Of a DNA stretch of 64,000 nt, positions 51,025-60,900 are shown piece after piece. Source of the DNA: Neodontobutis hainanensis. Its lineage: Eukaryota > Chordata > Actinopteri > Gobiiformes > Odontobutidae. Within the stretch, counting starts at the first letter, position 1. The number at the start of each line of letters is the position of its first letter. Under the pieces are notes generated by a model. The model saw nothing but the letters and a program-made list of their open reading frames with translations, searched no databases and was not told where the DNA came from. The DNA lies in the NCBI GenBank assembly GCA_024349245.1, contig JALDNG010000008.1, positions 2,482,501-2,546,500 of the forward strand, read 5' to 3'. Both the position numbers and the translations under genes were made by a program.

Positions 51025-51532
51025 CTTGCCTTGCATCTTCTTCGTCTTATTTCTTCCCGGCTACTTGGCGTATATCTTCTTCGCCGTTACGTGTGTGTGC
51101 TCGGCAAGACCGTTTTGTATGGTGAAAGATCATTTGTGTTTTACTGTAACTTCAGAAGCTCCAGACACGTGAGCAAAAGCGCCAATCTCATTGACGCGAA
51201 AAACGCAACGCGTTAAAGCGTCAGTTTTTTAAAAACGCCCCGGGTTCGTTTCTTTGGTTTGACGCGCCGCGTCAAAAAATATACGACCAATGAGATTGGT
51301 GCTTTTGCTCACGTGTCTGGAGCTTCTGAAATTACAGTAAAACACAACTTGGGGGCGCTCAAACACAAAACGGTCTTGCCTAGCACACATACGTAACGGC
51401 GAAGAAGATATACGCCAAGTAGCGTCTACACTTCCGGGAAGAAATAAGACGAAGAAGACGCAAGGCAAGATGAGGCTGATGAATGTGGAGTTGCTGGTCT
51501 CGTTGGTGTCGGAACACAAAGAACTATATGAC
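50971..51532. repeat. Large imperfect palindrome at the MADF gene start
   Basis: The left arm is about 50971-51193 and the right arm about 51288-51532, with a loop of about 94 bases (51194-51287). The arms match over most of their length with scattered differences and small gaps. A shared stretch reads CACGTGTCTGGAGCTTCTGA in right-arm orientation, and each arm has a CACGTG E-box (51166-51171 and 51310-51315). The right arm includes the first 21 codons of the MADF gene. The arrangement resembles a head-to-head partial duplication or a foldback element. Confidence 0.85.
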
Positions 51533-52670
51533 AAACGCGACAGCAGTTACAAAAATCTTGATAAAAGAGAACTATTATGGAGTGGTATTGCACAGCAAAT
51601 GGGCGTTGATGGTGAGATTCATTTCACTTAATTGTCTTTCATGTACATATGCTTGTAACTTTTTCCTACAAAGTTTGACTATCGCCATTGTTTGTGTGCT
51701 GTAGTGGATGTGGTAAAACAGAAATGGAAAAACCTGCGAGATACATATATAAGAAAAAAGCGCGAAGATGATTGCCGAAGTGGACAGGCTGCTAAAATCA
51801 AGAAGCCGTGGAAATTTATGAAGATCATGGAGTTCCTCGCAAAATCAACTGAATTTCGAAGGTATTATCTTTAGACCATTACAATACATACCTGTGTGAG
51901 CTCTGCTGTAATCCATTGACATTAAACATTGATTAACATGATATCATTGCATGTTCCCTGTTCACCATGCGAGCACACATCTAGTTCAATATATTAGTTT
52001 ATGATCTGTGTATAGGTAACCTCTGCTGAAATTTTGTTGCCAGACATATGGTACATTAATATTAGTATGATAACTAAAATGGTAATTAAACATTAAGCTC
52101 TGGAGTATTTTGTCAAGATGGGTATGAAGTGTGGCATGGCCCACAGTGTGAATTATTGTTTCTGATGTAAACTGAATTTGTCTTTACAGTGTTCACAGCA
52201 ATATTTATCCTGAAAATATGGATGAAGGGTTTGACCAAGTGGTGATTAAAAAAGAAGAGAGCGACGGAGAAGAAGCACCAGGAAGCACGTCTCCTGGATC
52301 ATCCTTCTCCAGCCCAACTGTGACAAGGTCTAGTGTAAACAAAAGAAAACGGCCAGAGACACAAGACATCTTGGACCGGTACATCTCATCCAAAGAAGCC
52401 AGGGAAAGTGAGAAAGAGGAACGCAGAAGAGATAAAGAGGAGCGCAGAGAGCAACTAAGAGAGCAACTAAATGATGAAAATTACTTGTTTGCTCTTGGCT
52501 TGATACCAGTACTAAGGAGATTGTCGCCTGCTGTACAGTCTTCAGTCAAATTAAAAATACATCAGCTGTTGCATGATGCTGAGTTTGGCCAGGCCTCTTC
52601 TTCTTTTTCACAGCAGGCTTTACAACACCTGAGGCTGAAAAGTGTTCAACACTTGGTTAATTCGAAATGA
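51470..52670 (+). CDS. MADF/BESS-domain DNA-binding protein, probably of PIF/Harbinger origin
   Basis: Three exons: 51470-51611, 51705-51861 and 52190-52670 (780 nt, 259 aa), with GT-AG junctions in phase. An N-terminal MADF (Myb/SANT-like, trihelix) domain spans residues 7 to about 95: VELLVSLVSEHKELYD, KRELLWSGIAQQM, KQKWKNLRDTYIRKK and KKPWKFMKIMEFL. A Ser-rich acidic linker follows, with a possible sumoylation site (VIKKEE, about 118-123), then a charged Glu/Arg helix at about 166-192. A BESS-like motif lies at about 195-229 (DENYLFALGLIPVLRRL). MADF-BESS proteins bind DNA in the nucleus and self-associate. PIF/Harbinger elements encode a DNA-binding partner of this kind beside a DDE transposase; no transposase ORF is visible here. 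The intact frame suggests either a recent element or a domesticated gene. The first ATG was used; the ATG at codon 4 is possible and matches the inverted copy. Confidence 0.87.
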
Positions 52671-52829
52671 AATAATGTGAGCGCAACTGTGAAGGGTGTT
52701 CTTATGTCAATTGTAATGAGGGCTTTGTTAAAGGTTATCATCAGGGTTTGTGCACAATAGAAAGAATGTAATTTGTTCTGGTCACTGATAAATTCTGAAT
52801 GAATACTACCGTTTTTGGAGACTACTGTT

Positions 52830-52835
52830 AATAAA
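52830..52835 (+). terminator. MADF gene polyadenylation signal
   Basis: AATAAA 160 bases after the stop, in ATAAAAATAA context, followed by GT-rich sequence. Confidence 0.65.
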
Positions 52836-52999
52836 AATAATCAATGTTGTGGTGCAAACAAAGTATGTCATTATTGAGAAACACAAACAAAACCTTTTGG
52901 TTATTGTGCATTGTGAGATAAAATACCATTAGTGCTTTAACACTATTCCTATAAGTTATCTATTATTTTAGCAACAATTATTTATCCACACACATCCTT

Positions 53000-53890
53000 T
53001 GTTTACCAGTGTTGGTAAGAACCACATCAGATCAGGTAATATTAATCATAATAATCTGCAGATCTTACAGAAGAAAGTTATACGAACAGCACCGTGGGAA
53101 AATTAAATGCTCTGTCTGATCCCCTTTTTTTTTATATAAATACAAGCTTCTGAAGCTCATAACACTTTTCAAAATGCATGTATGATGTACAATGTAGTAT
53201 TCATCTAAATGTATTTATCTAAATGACATGTAATGGGAAAATCATTTTTTCCTCTTTCACATGCTCTGTGCTGTCCTTGACCGCAGCAGAATGATGTGCG
53301 CACCATCTGTGTGTACTGTTTTCAAACTGATAAAATTGTCTTTCATGTTAGATGGCTCACTCCCTGAGAGCCAGTGTTTAATTTTTCTTATCTGCTGTGA
53401 TTTCAGTATAAATTCTAAGCCTGCCTAGTTAACATTGGGACTGTTCATGCAACCCTGTACACAGACAGATTTGTATTTCCATTCCTCCTTTTGCAAAAGA
53501 TGTCTCTGAATTCTTTTTTCCTTTTTCCTTAAATAAATCACCAAAAGGCATCTGTTGTTTTCTCTCAAACTTATTCCACAATAATATATTTATTTTTTCA
53601 ACCACACTGACTTAGTCAAATCATTTCAATTTATCTTCCCTTTCATGGCCACAACACAAAAGGAAAACAACATTTGAAGGGCAAGAGAAGGAAATGAAAA
53701 TGTACAGGTTTTAGAGTAACATGTAAAGGTCCACAGATCTGGAATGAGATCGACAGTGCTATAAAAGAGTCAACATCTCAACATATTTTTAAAAAGAGAT
53801 TAAAACAAAAAAACTGCTATTAAATTATTTCAAACCCCACATGAATGATGATTTCCAATTAGGTAAAGCTTTTGTAATAGTTTTGTATGT
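53000..53890 (+). mobile_element. Decayed LINE C-terminal fragment
   Basis: A plus-strand frame near 53060 gives LQILQKKVIRTAPWEN, like the QKKAIRII segment of many non-LTR retrotransposons. Near 53730 come VKGPQIWNEIDSAIKES and IFKKRLKQK, like the terminal KGP.LWN....I of the same ORF. Several stops and frameshifts separate these pieces. No 5' part is visible. Confidence 0.55.
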
Positions 53891-54359
53891 GTTTATTAAT
53901 TCTGTACTAATGTCTGATGTGTCACATTTCACAAATATTTTATCTATTGAATTAATTGATAATGTCTTAGGGTTTTGACTATAATTTTAAGTTTCTTATG
54001 TTTCTTTATAAATTACAAAAGAAATAACCAAATGTAAAGTCTGTCCTGCTGGTGTTGGACCTGACATAATTCTCCTAACATATTGCAGGAACATGTTTGT
54101 AAAACAAATGTTGTAATAAAAGTGTGGATGACTAATGGCATGATGCTGTTTCACTGATGAGGTCACTATTGAGTCAAGCGTGTGTGGCCTTTGAGTCTGA
54201 AGATTTACTTTCTACATAATTGTAGAGCTATTTATTACAAGTTTCAGCGAAGACACTTTATTTAGTAACGGAAGTTTTGAGCCAATCACAAAAGATTGCC
54301 ATAGACCTCCGCCAATAGAAAGTTAAGATACTCCTTGTTTCCCTGTTAGCCCTAAGTGC

Positions 54360-54460
54360 ATTGGGTGAAATAAGGAAGGAGGTCTTAGTAGTATAAGTGG
54401 ATTTGGAGAGGGGCTTGGAGGAAAACAAGGACGCTAGTGATCGTTCTCTTTCCTCTGGAG
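54360..54460 (+). promoter_or_regulatory. Probable klhl13 upstream promoter and noncoding first exon
   Basis: A GGAGAGG/GGCTTGGAGG stretch ends in CCTCTGGAG followed by GTATGG at 54461, a good splice donor. Sequence just before has a reverse CCAAT motif (GCCAATCACAAAAG and GCCAATAGAAAG near 54282-54320). Together these suggest a start site for transcripts that splice to the exon at 55572. This is inference without RNA data. Confidence 0.45.
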
Positions 54461-55571
54461 GTATGGATTTACTTATCTAAAAGTTTACTAACCACATTTA
54501 GTACAAACTCCACAATTAATACGTAATATTAGTTATACTTTGTTGAATACTTGTGCGGAGGATTGTTTCTAATTTTCATTTGAAGGTGTTGACAGAGCAA
54601 CCACACCAACTCCTAACTAGCGCAACTTAGTTCAGCTACCTTAACATCTCAGCTGTTGGTTCGTAAAGCTAACAAAATTGTCACAACGTACAACGGCCGC
54701 TAACGCAGCTGCTACACAGTGGACAGCCGTCCCTTTGTCAAGCTAGACTTGTGCTTAGAGTAAAGGTTAGCTTAGCTGCTTAGCCTAGCCACTTAGCATC
54801 TTCCCTCTGGAGGCAGTGCACAGCAACATGGCCATAAAATTAGCAAAGCTCCGATCTCACAGCCTGCCTCAGTGACAGTGCAGCTGGTAAGCCCTGCTTC
54901 TAAACACTGACATGTTGCACAAGGATAGCCTTATGTTTTGGCTTGCTGACAAGTTAACTATCCCACCATACAGTTTCTTTTTAGGTGTTTGTTTGTAGCT
55001 ACATTATACGTTAGCTTTAACACAAACAGACGACGCTAGATTTTAAAATACTTGGTTTTTGTAAGCACACATCTTTTGGACAGGAAAAATGTCAAGTCTG
55101 ACTGATAAATGTCATTCACTTGTAAAAATAAAAACAAATTCCCCACAAAACATTTCGTGGGTTTATTTCAAATTGTTTAATTTTGTGAAATAACCATTAG
55201 ATATAAAGTGTTATATTTTCTTTAGGAAAACAAGAAGTTGGTTTTATGCTAGATATGACACTTTAGATATTTTAAGTTGATTTAACCTAGTTCTGTTCAA
55301 AGCAACAAGTGAGAAATATGATGCAACTGTCTCATTTTAGCAAGGGGTCTATTTCAAGAACTGCAAATGAAGTCATTTTGTATTCTTTAGACCATAAAAA
55401 GTGTACTAGCACTGCTACTGTAATTCCTATGGCATTATTGATGTAGGGCCTATTGGTATTGGCAGTTGTTTGGCGTTATGATATTGAATAGTATGACATG
55501 GTTAACATTTTCAATTGAGCACTATATCATCACATTTCAGAGAATGAATAAGACAAATGATATTGTTTCAG

Positions 55572-55645
55572 AGGTGTGGTTTTGGCGAGGGCATGGAGCA
55601 CCCTGTTCACAGAGGGGAAACGATGCCTATTGGACTTCATGACAG
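55572..55645 (+). CDS. klhl13: klhl13 alternative 5' coding exon A (partial gene)
   Basis: The acceptor TTGTTTCAG ends at 55571. The ATG at 55593 opens MEHPVHRGETMPIGLHD, and the exon ends at 55645 before GTACTC, leaving two bases of the next codon (AG). A short N-terminus of the MDHLHRGE type is one recalled KLHL13 isoform start. KLHL13 is the BTB-Kelch adaptor that recruits Cullin-3 to mitotic substrates such as Aurora B. The BTB, BACK and Kelch exons are outside the window. The reading is supported by the identical end phase of the exon at 57823-57920. Confidence 0.65.
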
Positions 55646-56165
55646 GTACTCACACTAAAACTGCTTTCTGACACTTAATGTTTCAATACTTAAAGTTTAG
55701 TTTCTGACAGGAATCAATGAGCTCTTGCCAGGCACTATTAGATGAAAATCTGAGTTACAGTTGAAGTGTAGAAACTATGTACTAGCATTTCATTTCCATC
55801 ACTGTATTTTCAGGATTTTTAAATAGATCTTCAGAGATAATACTAACTACATTGGTGTTGAACTCATGTCAACTTGAATAATTGTGACAATCAGAAAATT
55901 CCTAGAAATAAACAAACAGTGCTGTGTTGCGTAAAACGCAAACATCCTGAAGGCTCCATCACAAGCTAGGTGTCTTCTAAAAGTACACAAAGAAATCTTT
56001 GTTTTTTTATCATCAAGGTTTCCATTCAAAATGTACTTATTTTTATTTTATGTCTTTTATATAGAGCTACAATTACAGTTACTGACATTTTGTTATTTTT
56101 TTTCCCTTTAGTTATTTCTCCTGTCTTTCTGGCTTTGTCCATTTATTTTATTTTCAATTTACTGC

Positions 56166-56589
56166 AGCAATTTGGGTGCACGTGGCAGAGTGGTTAGCAC
56201 TCCTGCCTTACAGCAAGAAGGTCGTGAGTTCAAAACCCGGCCGACTCAAATATTCTCGGCCGTCTCCGGTCTTTCTGTGAGGAGTCTGCATGTCCTCCAC
56301 GTGTTACCGTGGGTTCTCTCCGGGTACTCCGGCTTCCTCCCACTGTCCAAAGACATGCATGTACAGGTTAATCGGCAACTCTAAAGTGTCCCTAGTGAAT
56401 GAATGAGAGAGTGAATGGTTGTCTGTCAATGTTTGTCTCTATATGTCAGCCCTGCGACTAACTGGCCATTGTCCAGGGTGTACCCCGCCTCAGGCCCAAA
56501 AGCTGCTGGGATAGGCTCCAGTCACCCGCGACCCCTAACGGGACAAAGCGGTAGAAAATGAATGAATGAATGAATGAATGAATGAATGC
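56166..56589 (+). mobile_element. tRNA-derived SINE with LINE-like tail
   Basis: The head GTGGCAGAGTGGTTAGCACT, with a box B-like GAGTTCAAAACCC, resembles a tRNA promoter. The body has CGGGTACTCCGGCTTCCTCC and CCAGGGTGTACCCCGCCT. The tail is (GAAT)n at about 56557-56589. This wording matches a widespread teleost SINE whose 3' part derives from an L2-type LINE. It lies in a klhl13 intron, same strand as the gene. The head is not a functional tRNA gene. Confidence 0.85.
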
Positions 56590-57590
56590 AGCAATTTATT
56601 GTTCAGATTTATAGACATTAGCTTTTCATAGGAAGTACATCTGTATTTATGGACCAGTCCAGTTTGTTGCCCACATGCACTCCCGGGTTTATTTTTGACA
56701 AGTGTCTTCACAACAGAGACTACTTTTACTTTACAATGCAGAGTTAAAATTAAATGGAGCCCTAAAACTATCTTTGTACTTTTGCCATATTTAAGGATCT
56801 CAGCTGAGTATTTTATTTTATTTTTTTTTTTAAATCTGCAGTAAGTGCATTTTTTTCATGGTTTATTATTACTGTTTTTTAGTTATTTGTCCATCGATAC
56901 ACCTTCTTACTATACGCTAAGAAGACATAAGTGTAAACAATAAAGCTCAAAAAGAAGCAATACACGAGAACAATGACTAAAGTGATCAGTGATAAGGAAT
57001 TATTAAAGCACAATTAATATTTACAAATTCAAATATTACTAAGTGGATTGACGACTCTAATGCAGCTCTCACTGAGACTTCACTGCAGATTATAGTGTCT
57101 GCTCTAAGATTGACTTCTCAGCTATAATGACACATTATTGGAATTATACTATTGTCTCTTTATTCTCTAGAGCTTTTACTGATGTTGAAGACTTTCTTTT
57201 CAATTTATACTAATACCTGTAGGAGTAACAAATCAAATTCTCAGCTGTATCTTTGTAAAATCCCACTTACTGTTATGTGGTCTGAAAAAGTAAACTTTGA
57301 TGTCTCTAAATATGGCAAGAGTTAATTTCCTGTTGCCATTAAAACAAGACATTGGAACATAGTGTAGTGTAAAAATATATGAATTGTTAATCTCTCTTCC
57401 ATTCAGTACAGATTCTATGTGTGCGTCTATTTTAACAGCATGCCATGAGTGTAATCACAACTGCTTTAACAAGGTGGCACTGTTGCTTAGCTACTGGGCT
57501 ATTCATGAACCCAGCAGAGGCTGAAAGGAGGGAGGGACTGCTTCCCCCTCCTACCACAAGACAGCCGTAAATGCAGCAGGGCAAGTAGTC

Positions 57591-57815
57591 GTGGTGGATA
57601 CAATCTATTGGCTTTCGAGCGCTGCCGCTAAAGTCACAAGCCTGTGTGTAGCCTGCGCTGTCTCAATCGGTGTATTTCTAGAGCTGCTGTTGCCGCCGCT
57701 GCTGCTCTCCCTCCTCCTTAAATGGTGTGGGCAGAGTGGGATGGACGACTGCATTGGAAACCTTTTCACGGAAATGGTCTTTGCTGTTGGTATTTCTCTA
57801 GCACCATTCTGGTGA
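57591..57815 (+). other. Upstream open frame before klhl13 exon B
   Basis: A 74-codon open frame starting MVDTIYWLSSAAAK ends 7 bases before the klhl13 ATG at 57823, in a region likely to be the 5' UTR of exon B. If it is transcribed, it would limit initiation at the main ATG. The peptide resembles no family I know. Confidence 0.4.
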
Positions 57816-57822
57816 CAGCAAC

Positions 57823-57920
57823 ATGCCGTTGAAATGGAAAAGCGGTTCCCCCGTCAGCTGGAAATTCCCAGTACCAGTTCTTAAGACATCCCGGTCCTCA
57901 CCCCTGTCGCCTGCTTACAT
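57823..57920 (+). CDS. klhl13: klhl13 5' coding exon B (partial gene)
   Basis: The ATG at 57823 opens MPLKWKSGSPVSWKFPVP and continues VLKTSRSSPLSPAY, nearly identical to the human KLHL13 long-isoform N-terminus I recall. The exon ends at 57920 before GTGAGT, leaving two bases (AT) of the next codon, which in human is the Ile of ISLVEEEDQ. KLHL13 works with KLHL9 as substrate adaptor of a Cullin-3 ubiquitin ligase in mitosis. The next exon is not found up to 64000, so the intron is longer than 6 kb. Confidence 0.92.
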
Positions 57921-60900
57921 GTGAGTAAGAGCCGCATCACACCTTCCTGACAGTGTGATCACAGGTGGATTTATTTGCTTTGTTAGTTTGAGGTTGCAAT
58001 GTGTGAAAGCAGTATTCTGTTAGAGCAACTCTAATTGGACAGAATGTGATTGAAGCGCTGTAGCGTGTGATGGGATTTGCCCTGTCCAGCATGCATTTTA
58101 CGGCACTCTAGCACAATACTTAGCTCCGGGGGCGAGAGGCTGGTTTTGCTGCTAGTCTGGACATCCTCGACTCTTGCCCTCTCCCAGTGGCTGTGTTTAT
58201 TTGGGAGCAGAGATTCAGCAGCTTGGGAGGAGCCTGCCTTTGTCAGGATGTCTGGCGTGCCCTGGTTTAGAAGCTATTGTCATCCACTGCTTCTGTTGAG
58301 GAGGGGGAAGGGTAGAACGCCTCACATAGCCTCTCACCAGCCAGTCTCTTTTTGCCCTTTCAGCTGCTGCTCAAATGGACAAGTGTGTAGTTGGACTTTT
58401 GATTTGTCGCATGAAGCTAGCCTTCACAAAATGAGCAGAACATAATCAAATAATTACCCTGCACCTTTTACACATGCACTTAATATTATTCAAATTGATG
58501 TAATGTAATTAACATATTACAACTATGACAAATACTTTTATGTTATCTCTACTTTTATGTTTATATAGTAACAATAAATCAATATTTAATATCTGCAGGT
58601 TACACACTTTGACAAAACCCTGACCAAGTGGCATTACTTTGTAAGATGAATTCTTGTCAATATGGCATAATGACTACTTTCTTTTTGATTTCTTAATAAT
58701 TATATTTATTAAACCCAGGTACTTTAGCTCTGTGCACACTTTGCTCTGACACACCCCACAGCTTCCTATATTACGCAGCTGATACGTCTCATAGATAAAG
58801 TCAATTATGTAAAACATAACATTTTCAATGTTAAACATTGTTTACATTTGTGCTGACAGCTTTTAAGGCAATGTAGTTCATGTTTGACAATAACAGGTCC
58901 TACACATCTTTCTTAAAAGGGCAGCAGCATTTACTTTACACGTGTATCAGCGTCACATTGTGAGGACTGTGACATGAGTGCATCATGTGCAGTTAAGTGG
59001 CTACAGACAGTGCTTGCGTGTCTTCTGACGAGAGTTTCAAGTGGAGCATGTTTAAGCCATGAGTCTCCACCTTGCTCTGCCCAGTGCCATTCAGCCCCAC
59101 CACAAGACTATGTTCTATTTTGAATCGTGTATTGTGAGCTGTGTTTTCAGGCAGGCTGATATTGGGCCCCAATTATAGGTTACACTGTGGCCAGGGAAAA
59201 AGGCACTCCTTTTAGGTTTGGTCCATTGGGATTAACAAACATTTTTTAACTTTGTACAGTGGTAATTTTTATAGATCTATCTAATGCAGCAGAATGATTA
59301 AGGACATAGGGGAGAGTTTAAAATCTATGATGTATAAGATGCTTATACACATATTACACATGGGCTTGGCTGTTGAGACCACCCTATATTTAGAATGGTG
59401 ACGTGCCCTTGGTGCAGATTTCATGCTATGGAGAAATGCTGGGTTCACTGCCAGTGTGGCTCATGAAATAATCTGTTCAGTAAGAAGTCTTTTGGCTTTT
59501 CTGTAATTCCACAAAATGTCCTTCAAATGAATGTCAACCCTCTATCCTGCGCATGGATCCAGACTTCCTACAGGGATTCAGAGCTAAGCACTTAATATGT
59601 GTGACTGCTGTCTCGGGTAATCACCTCATGGAGGCGTCATGGTGAGGGAGCTGTCCTAACTGCGCCATTGCCCTGCAACGTTCCAGCCAGAGACCTTTAG
59701 CACATGTCCCTTTTCCCTCATTGGCCTTGTCACTCTCTCATACGTGCATGAACATCACTGAGAAGGCATCGCTTAAACATCAGGCTTTACTTTTTCCATG
59801 TAATTGATCTTCATAGATCAGTATAGTTGCTTTGATATTTGTGACCACTGTCCAATATGCCATGGTTTGTTTTAAATCGGAGCATTAAAAGTCAATGAAT
59901 TGCTCTTCCTGATATTTCTCATGTGGCTGTCAAATTATCTGCCACGGCTTTCTCTGAATCTCCAATATTACGCTCCAAAGCCATTTTTTTTTTCTCTCAA
60001 ATGGATAACCCTTCATTTGCTACATTTTACAAATTGATGTAACAACATTTTTGATCCATAATAATATAGTTGACAGGTCAAATTAAATAGAAGCCAGGTT
60101 TTTGCCATCGTTTGCAAATTGATGGTTAAAAATACAGCAGTGAAGTTGTTCACAAGTGTGACATTTTGCTTCATGTGTTAATTGGAATCAGACAGGATTG
60201 ACTGCCAGCAAAGATGCTCATCGATGAATGCTTCCTTCTATATAGATTGTTTTTTTTTTGCCTGGATTCTGTGTCTCTTTCAGAGCTCGAACATCCTCCT
60301 CAGTTATTATTATTGTGTCAGAGTCTGGCCAGATATTGACTTCTTGTTGTGATATGAAATAACAGGCCTGTAGTAATAACCCTGCTAAAACATTTCAGAT
60401 GAGCTCGCTCCATTGTTTGTGCGTGCAGTATTAAAGTCCCCGTCTCTAGTGGCACATCTGCCACAGTCCTCTGGTCACTACTGCTCACAGATGTCTTGTC
60501 TCTCACATGCACAAAAACCTCCAAACATCACTTGAGGGTAAAAAAAACAAACAAACGTGCTGCTGAAAACGAAATAGCAGATTTTTTATTTACCTGTCCC
60601 ATTGATTGTACCTTATCTTCTTGCTGACTAATAGCTATTTTAAACAGAATGCAAATGCCACACTGGGGGATCATTTGTTTTCATTTAGAGGCTAGAAAGC
60701 AAAGTGTGAAGACAGTTCAGGACGAGAATCTGTTGTGTTTGTGCTCATCATACTTAGGCTGGAGTAGATTAAAGGAGCACCCCACTTTAAAGAGTCGGTG
60801 AATGTAATTTCTAACAGAAGGTGACACTTAGCTCATTCACCTACCTACCACCATGCTGTCGGGGTTTGTTCCTGGTCTGATGGAAACAAGTGTCACGCGA

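Noticed and set aside
56180..56240. tRNA-like sequence
   Set aside because: It is the head of a SINE with a long LINE-derived body and (GAAT)n tail; the cloverleaf is not intact.
58077..58445. 122-codon plus-strand open frame in the klhl13 intron
   Set aside because: No homology, and no sign that it joins klhl13 exons.
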